A program made the position numbers and the translations under genes. The notes beneath the pieces are model-generated. The model was given only the letters and a program-made list of their open reading frames with translations. It had not been told where the DNA came from and made no database searches. Positions 24,034-35,159 of a DNA stretch of 64,000 nucleotides are shown here, one piece after another. Position 1 is the first letter of the stretch, and the number at the start of each line of letters is the position of its first letter. Origin of the DNA: Butyriboletus loyo. Its lineage: Eukaryota; Basidiomycota; Agaricomycetes; Boletales; Boletaceae. The stretch covers positions 558,001 through 622,000 of the forward strand of contig JBBPSI010000002.1 of the NCBI GenBank assembly GCA_038093515.1, read 5' to 3'.

Positions 24034-27000
24034 ATGTTTGGCTTCAGACCTGCACATACCTCATCTCCCGCCAAGTCCTTGTTGCCAACCGCCCCTTCAT
24101 CTCTCACGACCTCCGATGCCTCACGAGCTTCTGCACTATCCAAGTCGGAACTACAGACCCTCTCTCCCACAGAGGTCGACTTTCTCGATGCAGTAATCAG
24201 GAGGATTTCCCCGAACGCGACCTCTTTTCTTTCCGGTTTGAAGGCCTACAACGACGAATTGCACGAACGGGGTCTCGATAGCCAGACCGAAACGGTTCAC
24301 TACGGGAGGCTGCTGGAGATCTGCAAGCTGAGGGGTCCGAGTTGGCAAGTCAAGTGGGATGGGGTGAAGAAACAGTACCGTTATGGGATTGTGGCTCCGC
24401 GTACTGCACCTCGACAAACCTCATTTCCGAGACCAACACGCTCGCCAGCATATCTCATTGCCCCTGTACGTGATGACGATGACGATGTTTTCACTCTCCA
24501 TTCCCATCAAGACCGCGACGAGAGTGAGAAAAGCCAGGATACGGAGCAGACAGAAGAGGATCAGGAGGAATGCTCATCCAACACAGAGCGTGACGATGAA
24601 CCCGCGTGCTATAGCATCGCTAAGCCCCGCCAACCTCCGGGTATGTCACTAGCAAGACCGTCAAATCCACCAGCTTCCCGTGTAGCCAACCCCATTTTGC
24701 CTTCAAGTCTCACCCGTCCAGCAACCCCTCAACCCCAGCATACCCATCAAGAACCAATTGGATGTGTCCCTACCTGGGAGGATACCTCGGACACCACGGA
24801 TGACGTGATGCTCCCCCCCTCGAACACCCCGCCTTCTTATCGAGCGGCAGTCCGCACAGGACCCACTTCCAAGTCAGCGGCAGTTGAATATCGAAATCAT
24901 CCTGTCCCTCGTGCTCCTTCGCCAATCAAATTTCCCAAGTCCGAACCTCACGTTCAACCAACACTACCCCAATCTCGTGAACGCAAGGGTAGCGTGATTA
25001 ATGAAGAAGATGCGTGGAAGAAAATCAAAATGGCGCGAGATGAAGAAGATGCGGATAAGTTCCGCAACGACAAACTTCTGGAACGCTGCTGGGAAATATG
25101 GGCACTCGGTTACCAGTGGTTGATTGTGCGGACCTTCCCCTATTCTATTGCTTCAAATCAAGTAATACCACAGGTATTTTCCAGACGACAAATCAACAGA
25201 TCGCTGAGGCTCGAGACAATGTCATCCTTGGGTCAGCCGTCCGACGATGGCAATATGCCACGGCCTCACTTATGGAGAAAGAGAAACATGCCGTTGCCCT
25301 TGCCAACACCCGTTGTTCACGTGCGGCACTGACGTTATGGAAGGCAAAACTAAAGCAGAAGAGGCAGATTGCCTGGCGAAACGACATGCGGGCAAAAATG
25401 AAGACTGTTCGCGAGAAGCGTGACTTGAAGATCCAGAAGGATGCTTGGGCAAAGTGGCGACAATCTTTCCGCTCACACCTATCTGAATTACAGTATAATG
25501 AACGCGTCGTCCTGCGTTTTTTCCTGCGTTGGAAGTCAAGTTTGACTAAACTCGATCGCTTAGAAACGGTCGCAGATCGATTCTCCCGCAGATCAACATG
25601 TAGTGCAATAGTGCAAACATGGAAACGTTGGAAACGAGCTCTCGCAGTGAGCGATGCTGAAAAGGCGCTGACGGTCAAGATCAGTCTCCGAGTCAGCCGT
25701 GAAGTGATGCAGGTGTGGAAGAAACATGCGTGCGTGCATTCCCAAAAATTATTCCAGGGTCTGGAAACCAACACGCCTGCGCAGCTATGACCGTCAAACA
25801 GCCACTGGTTTCTATGACGTTCGTGTGATGAAGCAGGCAATCAGATCATGGAAAACTGCACAAGATCGGATACGTGTAGGTCCCTAAGTTTTATTTAGGA
25901 ACACTTTGACTTATCATTCTTGCAGAGGATGGAAAAGAGAGCGGATAAACATCTTGCTAGACAGGATGATGTACTTATCCGAGCTGTCGCTCGCGTGTGG
26001 AAGGCCCATGAGCGTGGCAAACTCCTTGAGAGGGTCAGAGCGTTGCGCATCATCAAGGGTACTTGGTCGGTCTGGAGAGAACGGATGCGCCAGCATCGCG
26101 AGCTGGGAGGTGAAGTAAAAATACATAGTTATGATTTGCGTGGTGCTGATTGGCTGATTGTGTCTAGACCGTGCACTTGCCTTCAACATGCGATCCAATT
26201 CATCCACACTGTCGTCCACCCTGGAAACTTGGCGTCAAGTTTATATCATCTATCAGAACCGCCGGACCTTTGCGATCCAACGTCACCTTGCTCGGATACA
26301 GTATGATGCACTCCTGAAGTGGAGGGTCCAGCTGCGTGCGAGACTGAGGCTACTCAAACATGCAAAAATCGTAGAAAAATTTATTATGCAACGGCGGACA
26401 TTAAACGTATGGAAATTCAAGCTCGCAGAAAAGAAGCGGAAAAATAAACTCAAGGCTCTGGAAACACGCAGACTTGGGGAATGCATGAAAAGTAAGTCAC
26501 CTGACAGGGCTGCGTCTCATCGGCTATTCTGAATGACTTCGTATAGTGTGGCAGACAAAGGCAAATCGGAGGCTTTGGCTTCGCACGGCTGAAGAGCAAA
26601 TCGTTACTCGAGTCAATATGGTAGGTATTACATGGGTTAGAAAGCCACGAGATTCTGACCCTGTCCACAGCGAATGTTGGCCGATGCCTTGAGCCGCTGG
26701 ACAAATCGTGTCATCGAAATTAAACTTCGAGAGTTTGAAGTTCGCCAGAAGCATTCTCAAGTCGTGCTGAAGTAAAAGATGGATTCCTATTGATACGGCC
26801 CGTGCCTGACCTTTTTCTCTCGTAGATTCGCCTTTAATAAATGGAAAAACATATGCTTGAGACACGTCGAAGACTTGAGTCTTATGGAAAGTCATCTTGA
26901 CATTAAGCGGGCAGGCAGGTCCTTGTCTTCAAGACGTAGCGCCAATTTTACTGACTACGCCGATTTTTTTTAGAAAATATGCGGCGCATGTTCCATAAAT

Positions 27001-28156
27001 GGTTGAGTGCAGCTCGCGCTCGGCGACATAAGCGGATTCTCTTGCGAGAGAAACAGGCCGAGTTTGATCGGACCTCCAGGCAAGTTGCGTGGGATAGATG
27101 GAGAGAAAAGTACATGGAGGAAAAATTACACCCCATAGTAAGTTCCTGGCACACACTTGTCCGACAGTAATCCGACGGCTGACTTTTGGACTGAAGGTCC
27201 ACCAGGTAGCGCAACAGAGCCAAAAGAACCTCCTTTTCCGCGCCTTTGGGATCTGGCACTCAAAGACAAGAGTGAGTGATCGCGGTTCGAAACCCACCCT
27301 TTCACTGACATCGCTTCGTCAAGTCTCTACCAGCGATACGGTTCCATGCGTCTCGACTAAAGACGAAGGTTTGGGAAAATTGGCGAGCTGCTATGCCTCA
27401 AGCCCTCGAGGCCAAGAAAGCACGTGAAATCCACACCACAGCCGTTCTTTGTACGTATGAGACTCATTTAAGTCCTAGTCCGCTAATGAATTTGGGTAGC
27501 ACGAGCATTTGAGAAGTGGAGCCAAGCCTACAAAACGAAGCGTCACCTTAAGGAGATAGCGTGAGTGACCTTGTTGAAGGATTGCCAAGCCAGGACGATC
27601 ATTAACCATTGTCAGTCGTGCGCGGTACTTACGTTTGCCAACTATGACCAACGGCCCACTCGTGGCCACACCGAAGCCTACCGGTGCATTGGCACTAAAG
27701 GCTACGAGGAATGCATTCCCTCGCCGAAATACGGGTATTGAAACCGAAACTGAGGATTCCGACGCAGGCCCAAGCAGGCTTCCTAGCCGTTCCAATGGGC
27801 TGACTCCGAAACCTGGCATCGTAAGCCTTCTATCTAGCCGACCGCGTGTAGAGCCAGTCGCTCGCTCTCGTCCCAAGTTGTCCACCCGAGGACGGGAACT
27901 GAGCCCTGCTCGTTCTAGAACATCTGCGCCGGCGACCGACGAGCCGCCACCATCCCCTCGACCACGTTTCAGCGTACGACGCAACCCGAGTCCGGCGCGT
28001 TCGAGGGTATCCTACCGTGACCCAAGTCCGGCGAGGTCTGTTGCCCCAACACAGAGCGAACCCGAACGGAGTCGGCTGTGGCAAGAGCTAAGACAAGTAC
28101 GGATGCGGTCTCGGCCACCCACTGACAAGTCACGATCACCTGAGCCACCACCCTGA
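24034..28156 (+). CDS. SFI1: Sfi1-like centrin-binding spindle-pole-body protein
   Basis: Sfi1 forms long helices decorated with centrin (Cdc31) in the half-bridge and controls spindle pole body duplication. The head of about 390 residues is disordered apart from a conserved segment (LSPTEVDFLDAVIRRI ... HYGRLLEICKL). The middle, over about ten exons, is a string of Sfi1 repeats with a Trp about every 30 residues: VRRWQYATASL, LTLWKAKLKQKR, WAKWRQSFRSHL, FLRWKSSL, VQTWKRWKRAL, MQVWKKHAC, IRSWKTAQDR, VARVWKAHERGK, GTWSVWRERMRQ, LETWRQVYI, LLKWRVQLRAR, LNVWKFKLAEKK, LSRWTNRV, FNKWKNICL, FHKWLSAARAR, WDRWREKY, FGIWHSK and WENWRAAM. The tail is an Arg/Ser/Pro region with repeated PSPARS. Start: MFGFRPAHTSSP at 24034; an upstream ATG (23998) is possible. 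Confidence 0.88.
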
Positions 28157-28593
28157 ATTTACGACATACATGTCAATTTGGTTAGTGACATGGCATGCGG
28201 CTGAATTGATGGTAGAAAGATAAGTGGATGATAGGATGCTGCGAGAATAAAACCCCCTGAACCTGCCACGGTGTTGGTAGCATGTAGTATTAAAAGCCGG
28301 AGAGGATCAAGCATGCGGCTTCTTGGACACGCTTGCAAAGTTTTGCTGTACGAAATTTGTATGATGGGACAGCGACACGTGGCGAACGAAGAGACTTGTG
28401 CGTTGTGACGATGGCACATGGATCATTGCAGGAAGCGTGTAGGCACGTCTCCTTGGATGATCGACCTGGTTGAACGATCTGATCGCCATGCGTGAAACAA
28501 CAAGACACACGAGGCACACTGAATGGGATGCATTGACACTGGCGAGGACGTATATGCTATCTGCTGTGGGCACAAGACTCGTGTTGCAGTGCG
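28157..28593. other. Convergent intergenic region
   Basis: 437 bp between the 3' ends of the Sfi1 and PIG-Y genes. Several short frames but nothing that looks coding. Confidence 0.4.
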
Positions 28594-28882
28594 TCACGAG
28601 TTTTGGTAGTATTGCCAGCCGACCCAATTCGCGATGACAAAGTACGAGCTTGTGGGTATGATTAACAGCACAAAGTACTTGTAGTGCGTGTCCTCGGCCA
28701 GGACGTCAAGCAGCTGGTGGTGTTCATACGTCAGGCGAGAGCGGGCCGTGGGTGATGTCGCGCGGACGTACAGGGATGGCAGCGAGTGGGAGGAACGCGC
28801 TAAAGAGGACGGCATAGGATGCCACCAGGAAGAAGAGCGAGGTAAGAGCGATGGTGAGGTTGGCTGCATCGAGGGACGGCAT
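28594..28882 (-). CDS. PIGY: PIG-Y, small subunit of GPI-GlcNAc transferase
   Basis: PIG-Y belongs to the ER complex that adds GlcNAc to phosphatidylinositol, the first step of GPI-anchor synthesis. Two exons give only about 76 residues, close to the 71 of human PIG-Y. Exon 1 (ATG at 28882) encodes a helix (LTIALTSLFFLVASYAVLFSAFLPL). The intron (GTACGT...CACCAG) joins AIP to LLDVLAEDTHYKYFVLLIIP, and the second helix carries the family signature SYFVIANWVGWQYYQ before the stop at 28594-28596. Hairpin topology with two membrane helices is the known shape. Without splicing each half is buried in a spurious open frame, so the gene is easily missed. Confidence 0.85.
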
Positions 28883-29223
28883 GTGTTTGGATGGTTGGAG
28901 GAGCGTGTCCAAGTGCAGAGGTCGTAATCCCGGACACAACGTGCTCGGCCTGCCTTGCATTGATCGTCGCCCCCATACAAGGCTCTCCGTGCATCACATC
29001 TTTATTCAGCTAATACTACAGTGCTTATGACACAAGGTTTACCAACCGAAAACTAGATGTATTCTGTGCGAGTGGTGTTACAAAAATTAGACAGGTGGGC
29101 ATACGGTGTGTTGGAATGCATGGTACAGATATTGACGGGTCATCATCCATGAGACATGAAAGAAAGCGTAGTGTCAAACGTAGCACAAAAAAAATCGTCG
29201 AGCCGAAAGAAACCGCACAAAAC
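28883..29223. other. Intergenic region upstream of PIG-Y
   Basis: 341 bp between the PIG-Y start and the 3' end of the next minus-strand gene, so it should hold the PIG-Y promoter and the neighbour's 3' UTR. Nothing coding seen. Confidence 0.4.
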
Positions 29224-31177
29224 TCAGGCACTCAGCTTGGTGCATTTTTCAAAGTTCCTCTCCGTTAATCCACAATGCCGCTTCCGTGGAAAAAATTCCG
29301 AGTCTGAATTTTCGAGATCTGACCGTGAATTAGAGACGGGAAAATATTCAGGGCGACCGTCATCCGTGCTGTGCATCCTGTGAGAGCACAGCTCATACGG
29401 ACTGAGCCCGTTTTCGTCAACATACGACGGGTCGAGAAGCTGCGGGAGCATTATCGTCGACGGCGGGGAAATTGGCTGCATGTCCGAGGACGATATGCTC
29501 TCCCGGTCTGGTGTCAACCGAGGATGATCAACAAGGAGCAAACTATGATGGTTTGTCGGCTCGTCAGAAGGATCAACCTTCAGAGCACTGGAACTACCAT
29601 ATGATGAAACGGAATCTGCAACACTTATTCTCCTCTTTTTCTTGGGACGACCGATCGGCGATTCAGTGGAGGCGGTGATTGCAGGGGCATGAGAGTATTC
29701 CATTGCTTGGAAGGTCGGCATGTAAATGGGCGCTGCACGAACGCCCTGGGGTGGACCAGGGCCCGCCTCCTTATCGCTGTTAGTAGAGCCAAATGGATCT
29801 AGACTGGAGTGTTTGCCACGAAGAAAGGGGCTGAGTCCTGTACGTTTCTTGACTTCCTCGATGATGATATCCAGACCCTTGCCGGTAACGCTTGGGCAAC
29901 CTTCAGTGGAGTAGATCTCAGTTTCGTCAGCGCCATCCAAAAGGACTCCCCCGGCGTTGATGCGCTTCTGTAAAGCGACCGCAACTGCGCGGAGACGCTC
30001 ATCATGCGCAGTAAGAACGGAGATGCCCTCGGCGCGGCGTGCCCAGTAAGAAAATTGGGTGTTTGACCAACCAGAAAGCACGAGGATGGTAGAGCGTGTA
30101 AGGACGACAGAACCCGATGGTGAGTGTGGATACGGATGGGTCAACGACTTGAGGGGATTGTACGGATGGCTGCGTAATTATATGGTAAGCGCTCTCCGGC
30201 CTTGCGCGAACACGCTGGTGGGCACAGAAGAAGGGTGATAAACGTACGGGACATAAGTTCGCAGAACTTCTTTGACGACTTCGACCTTTACGAGAAAATC
30301 AATTGCAGTGGCTCCCGGCGGAGGGCTGGGGTCATCACCGGGGTTTTTGCTTCTGACGCGAATTTTTGACTTGATCGGGCCTAACCGTCGTTCAAACAGT
30401 CGAGCAGAGAAGGTGTTCCATTTTGCCTCGCCAAGTTGATCGCGAAGAAATGCAGCCGCATAAGGGTCCACTTGGGAGGTGGAGCTGGCGACCGTGCGTT
30501 TAATCGCTGAGCGGTTCTAGAACGAAGATGAGTTCTAAAAGCGAGAGAAAATTCGAGAGACTTGCCTCAACGTCAGCCCTACCGAGGTCGGCGGGATTGG
30601 ACTGTACGATGGGGGGCAGCAGGGTATGCGCAAGTCCCGGTGGGTTGGGAGGGGAGGAGGATATAATAAAGTGGGGTGTTGAGTGATCCGCGGAGCAGGG
30701 AAGGTCGTGTAGAGGAGGGAGATACGCCGTATGTAGAGAGGGCAAGGATTGTGTCGAATGAAAGCGAGAGTCATGAAGTAAGGAAGCGCCACGGAGAGCA
30801 AGGTCCTGAGTGTGATGCAAATGTTTCGGAGATATGTGTGGACTGTCGTGGACAAAGGCAACGTTGGAGTCATTGTGAAGAACAAAGTGCAAGTCGGGAT
30901 GCGGGATGTGAGTGTCTTGGGGAGGGTAGGGAAATGGAGGGAGTGAGGGGGGGAAGTGGCTACAGTCAGGAAAGGAGCTATAATACATAGGGTGGTCATG
31001 AATGGATAATACAGGGACGGTGTCGGGGACGGTGGTGTGAAAGGTAGGGGCATGAATGCAGATGTCGTGCGGGTCCTGGTCATGGGTGGGGGGATCGGTG
31101 AGGATGGCGGGGAGAATGGCAGAGTTGTCGTCAAGGACGTCGACGACGCCGAGGAAAGCGAGGGGAGTGGTGGGCAT
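29224..31177 (-). CDS. Unrecognised protein of about 600 residues with conserved-looking N-terminal half
   Basis: I do not recognise the family. Three exons on the minus strand stay in frame: 31177-30566 (MPTTPLAFLGVVDVLDDNSA...), then a 49-nt intron 30517-30565 with a GC donor (GAG/GCAAGT) and CTAG acceptor, then NRSAIKRTVASSTSQVDPYAAAFLRDQLGEA..., then a GT-AG intron ending TTACGCAG, then HPYNPLKSLTHPYPHS to the stop at 29224. Ordered-looking parts are AAAFLRDQLGEAKWNTFSARLFERRLG, FLVKVEVVKEVLRTYVP, TRSTILVLSGWSNTQFSYWARRAEG and GKGLDIIIEEVKKRTGLSPFL. A nuclear signal is likely at RPKKKRRIS. The frame stays open upstream of the first ATG (FIRVVLDDMPTT), so the real start may lie in an upstream exon near 31300. 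Confidence 0.65.
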
Positions 31178-31364
31178 GTCGTCTAGGACGACGCGGATGA
31201 AGAGGAGGGAGGGGGATGGGGAGAGGACGGGTGGAATTGGCGAATGAACGCTGTCATAATAAGGGCCGATCGCAGTTACTTAATTGTGGGAAGAATATAC
31301 CTGAAATGGATTTTGGTGTGTTGGGGACGCTCGACGGAGCCTCGTGCTCGCCGTCAACGACGAC

Positions 31365-31873
31365 ATGGACGAGCGATCAGAGCTGAGGAGCTCAATGTGC
31401 GATCTGTCCGTCGATGTCTCCGATGCGTCTCGCTCACAGCCAGCACGTTACAGGCTTCACGACGGCCTGGCTCCATCTTCCACTCGCCCTGCCTCCCGCA
31501 CGCCATCTCCGTCCCTGCCCGAGATCCCTGCATCGGTCCTCGATCTCACGCGCTCGTTCGACTCCATCATGGGCCAAAGCTCATCAGCAGAGCCGCAGTA
31601 AGTCCTGCTCGCTTCCGCTGTGTCTTCGCACAGGCACGATCAGTCACCGTCCCATGCAGTACTGTCGAGCGAGTGCAGAAGCGGGCGAGTAACGTGTTAA
31701 AACTGACGCAGGAGAACGAGAAATTGGCGGAGGAGTTGAAGGCGATGAGTGCGCGACTCGAGGCCATAGAACGGCGCCGCCAGGAAATTGCGAACCGCCA
31801 GCTGCAGCAGACCCAACAGCAGCCGTCTTTTGTCGCCGACTCCCACCCAGCTCGATCTCAGGGCAGGTCTTGA
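31365..31873 (+). CDS. Small coiled-coil protein, function unknown
   Basis: Two exons, about 148 residues. Exon 1 (ATG at 31365, MDERSELRSSMCDLSV) is Ser/Pro-rich and ends SIMGQSSSAEP before GTAAGT; exon 2 after CCATGCAG gives TVERVQKRASNVLKLTQENEKLAEELKAMSARLEAIERRRQEIANRQ, a continuous coiled coil of about 45 residues, then a Gln-rich end. Head-to-head with the unrecognised gene on the minus strand, with less than 200 bp between the two coding starts. A subunit of a larger coiled-coil assembly would fit; I cannot name one. Confidence 0.7.
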
Positions 31874-32175
31874 TATCCGTCTATTACCATCCTTTCATTT
31901 TTCATACACATCCTTACACTCGATACCCCATCACGTTCATTCCGTCTTGCTCTTGTTCATCGCTTTCCTTGCTACGCTACCTCACCTGTCGTACGGTACT
32001 TCTGATACGCGAACATGTTGAGAGTCCTTGCCTGATCATCCCGCATTGCCGTGACAGCGGACCAGACAACTCACGGAGTCCCTATCTTAGCATCTATCTA
32101 CTGACAAGGTAAACCTTAACCTATCGACATTAAATGCTGTCCTTCCCCACACTCTCCTTCTCTCCATCCGCCACC
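31874..32175. other. Intergenic region, pyrimidine-rich
   Basis: About 300 bp, rich in C and T on the plus strand (31880-31990 and 32130-32175), a usual feature of promoters and 5' UTRs of well-expressed fungal genes; it precedes the oxidoreductase gene. Confidence 0.4.
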
Positions 32176-34070
32176 ATGTCTGCCCTCTCAAACACACGCA
32201 AGCTCTCCTCCAGCCTCGAGATGACCTCCACCAAACAGCCCCCTTCTCGCAGGGGCTCCGAGCGTCGTCTGCCCGACAGACGAGGCTCCGGCTATTCTTC
32301 CGGTTTCTCCTCTCGAAGGCCATCCATCGATCCTTCCAGGCTGATCCCGATGGACAAGTTCGGTCTCTCCATTCCTGTTGTGCTCCTCGCCTGATCATGC
32401 CCAGAACTACCCACGTCGGCGGAACAGACAATTTCAATGTCGTCTTCGTTGGCGCCGGGAACATCATGTTCGGTCAGCTGCCTCACTCCAAGTCCTTGTC
32501 TACATCCTGTTCACCCTATTCGCTCAGGTTCGGACGAGGGTCCATGGAACCACTCCTTCCGCTTCGAACAGTGAGCTCTCTCCTGCTCCCCTCCGCCCCG
32601 ATGCTCATTCCCGTTTAGCAAGCTCGGCCTGCGCCTCAAGGTTGTCGCCCTGATCGACCCCGCGACCGAGCGTGCCGCTGCCGTCCTCCAGAAAAAGTGC
32701 GACTCATTCGTCGTCTCTGCCTATCGGGATACCCGCGTTTACAAAACGCTTGATGATTTCGTCAAGAACATGTCTCCAAAGGAACGCCCCCGCGCCTTCG
32801 TCATCGGTTCGCCTCCCATGTTCCGAGGCACCCTCCACCCAGGCCGTGACATCGAGATGCAGATCCAGAAGCACTTCCCTGGCGTTGCCATGTTCATTGA
32901 GAAGCCCGTCGCAACAGGTCCTAAGAGCGAGATCGAGGAAGCTTTCAAAGTCGCTAAATTCATCTCCGATGGTGGCGCTATTGTCTCTGTTGGGTGAGGC
33001 AATCACCTTAAATTGTTTGTGGAGCGTCGGGCCAACTTGTGTGCAGGTACATGCTGAGGTACTTGAAGGCTACTCAAAAGATGAAACAAATCATCGAGGA
33101 AAACAACCTCGTTGTGATGGCTACGATCGCACGCTATGCTTGCGCTTACGAAGCAATTTCTAAGCCTGATTGGTGGGACAAGTCGAAGAGGTGGGCGCGC
33201 CACGCGGAATGGCGCATACTCTCGTGTCTGACAATTATATAGCGCCGGCCCTATCGTCGAGCAAGGCACCCACTTTTGTGATCTCTCTCGCTACTTTGGT
33301 GGTGAGGTCGACATCTCTTCCGTAGTCGCTCATTCGCTTGAATGGGATGAGAACGCCGGCCAGCTGTCCAAGATGGCCATTGATGAGAACAAGATTGCCC
33401 CGGAGAACAGGATCCCGCGTGTCACGTCTGCTACCTGGTATGGTTCTTCCAATCTCCGGACCCATGAGGTCAATCGTACCCTACCCGCCTCATTGACAAC
33501 ACAGGAAATACGATTCGGGCGCAGTGGGCTCCTTTACCCATGTCGTTACCCTCCAGGGTCGCAATTACAGTTGCGAGCTGGAGGTCCATGCTGACGGATA
33601 CAGCCTCAAGTTAGTAAGGATGTGCGAAAATGATGCTGAATCGCTCATGTTATTTCCCCCAGGCTTGTCAATCCGTATGTCCAGCCCATCCTTTACGTTC
33701 GCAAGCCCGGGGACGATCACGAACAAGTCTTCAACTTCCCTGATGATGACCCGTTCTTCTCCGAGGCATGCAGTCATCCCGTTCCGCTTGTCACAATTTG
33801 TGCCGACTCCTCTGATGACAGGTTTCTAACTGGATTGATATTATTGAGGACATCGAAGAGGATTCTGATGCTGGTCAGATTCTCAGCTCTTTCGAAGGTA
33901 CGCGCTCCTAGTCTAGGGGAGTGCTGTCGACTGATGGAATTGTAGATGCTTGCAGGACTTACGAGCTCACTTGGGCGATCCGTGAATCCAGCGAGCGCTC
34001 GCGTGCCCGGAGACTGGGTGCTTCCAAGGCTACCGCGACCAGGATCGAGGAAGCGATTTCTGAGGAGTAA
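32176..34070 (+). CDS. Gfo/Idh/MocA-family NAD(P)-dependent oxidoreductase
   Basis: A cytosolic dehydrogenase-like protein of about 490 residues in about nine exons. After a disordered head (MSALSNTRKLSSSLEM, RRGSERRLPDRRGSG) the Rossmann fold starts with NFNVVFVGAGNIMFG (glycine-rich NAD loop), then LRLKVVALIDPATERAAAVLQKK, and the family motif FIEKPVATGP (the EKP of Gfo/Idh/MocA enzymes). Next come VSVGYMLRYLKATQKMKQII (a GYMLRY-type segment), EQGTHFCDLSRYFGGEV with the conserved GxHxxDLxR, and the beta-sheet half (TWKYDSGAVGSFTHVVTLQGRNY). The C-terminus is an Arg/Ala-rich helix. The ATG at 32176 sits in CCACCATG; an in-frame ATG lies at 32134. The substrate, probably a sugar or sugar-like alcohol, is not predictable. 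Confidence 0.9.
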
Positions 34071-34199
34071 GCGAAAATCCAATCAATACCTTAGATACAG
34101 TCAGCACGGGATGTATAGAACTCTTGCGAAACTGCATGATCGGCGCTTAGATAATTGGCCATCTAGTTTAAGAAGGCGACGCCCTGCACCAGTCAAGCC

Positions 34200-34534
34200 T
34201 CCTTAGCACCGCGCTCATGGGCGTAATGAAACCACGATTTTCGATGAATCGTACCTCGTCGAAGACCTCCATATCCAATATACTCTTATCGTAGCCCCAT
34301 CACCGGATACCTCGCGCCCGCTTCCTATTCAAACCTGTACGTGTTGACACCCAGGCTATGGGTAAATGACCAGGGATCCCCCCACGTTCGATTCTTCGCT
34401 GACACACGACCCACAGACGAGACGATCCTTACGTTTCTTTACGCTTTAATGAACCCCAAGCAGAACGGGCGCACCAGGCCCGTGAGGATCACCGCCGCGA
34501 ATGAACAGGACACCACGCACCCGCACCAGCGTTG
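34200..34534 (+). other. Possible short spliced gene fragment, start not found
   Basis: Between the oxidoreductase and aprataxin genes one intron with good borders (ACCT/GTACGT to CCCACAG) joins NETTIFDESYLVEDLHIQYTL ending PIQT to YETILTFLYALMNPKQ and a stop at 34532-34534. The acidic FDESYLVEDL piece followed by a PSPD stretch recalls small subunits such as Apc13, but similarity is weak. No ATG is in frame after the possible acceptor CCTTAG at 34206, so an upstream exon would be needed. Confidence 0.25.
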
Positions 34535-35159
34535 ATTCGATTACGTCTTACGAGCCCACACTTCGCAGTATGAACACAGGGACCGCTGTCATGTTGAGCC
34601 GAGACGTAGACGTGACTGAATAAGCAGGCGGTCGGTCCCTCCTCCGAGCGTAGGTTCGGAGCCGGACGAAACGTTCTGCGTTCAGGTCAACAACACGCAC
34701 TGGCGGTACCGAGAAATCGGCATGGAACGACGATAGGTAAACCCAAGAATCGATGCCTTTTTTTTTTTTTTGCACCTTCTTCGTCGGAGCCTGGAAACGT
34801 GCTCGATTATGAAGAAGACAATGATCTCCTTCACAACCACGATCAGTGAACGAAGCTCTGCGGAGTTAGGGTTTCTCCCTTGGGATGCTTCTTCGCCTTA
34901 AAGACATCCAAGGGCGAGACTTTAAGCGGCCCTTTGCGATTGTGAAGGGTTATATAGCGCACACGTGCTAATGTGATCCCGAGTGGGCATAGGGGTCGTG
35001 TAATAGGCGTAATAGCGAAGACAACGCTCTGAAATCCAACCCATGGAGATGATACCCCCGCGGAAGGTAAAGATCCGAGACGACGGGTGGATGATATTGA
35101 TATTCAAAGTGAGAAATGCAGAATGTCGAGAGCCGTATCTTGATCTCGGGTCATCAGTG
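34535..35159. other. Intergenic region
   Basis: About 620 bp without a supported gene, upstream of the aprataxin 3' end. It contains a T run near 34758-34770. Small open frames on both strands look random. Confidence 0.4.

Noticed and set aside
27280..27300. GCGGTTCGAAACCC, tRNA T-arm-like
   Set aside because: It is inside an intron of the Sfi1 gene and lacks the other tRNA arms.
34548..34775. Minus-strand open frame starting in the T run
   Set aside because: Starts with a lysine run from the T tract and shows no conserved pattern or splice signals.
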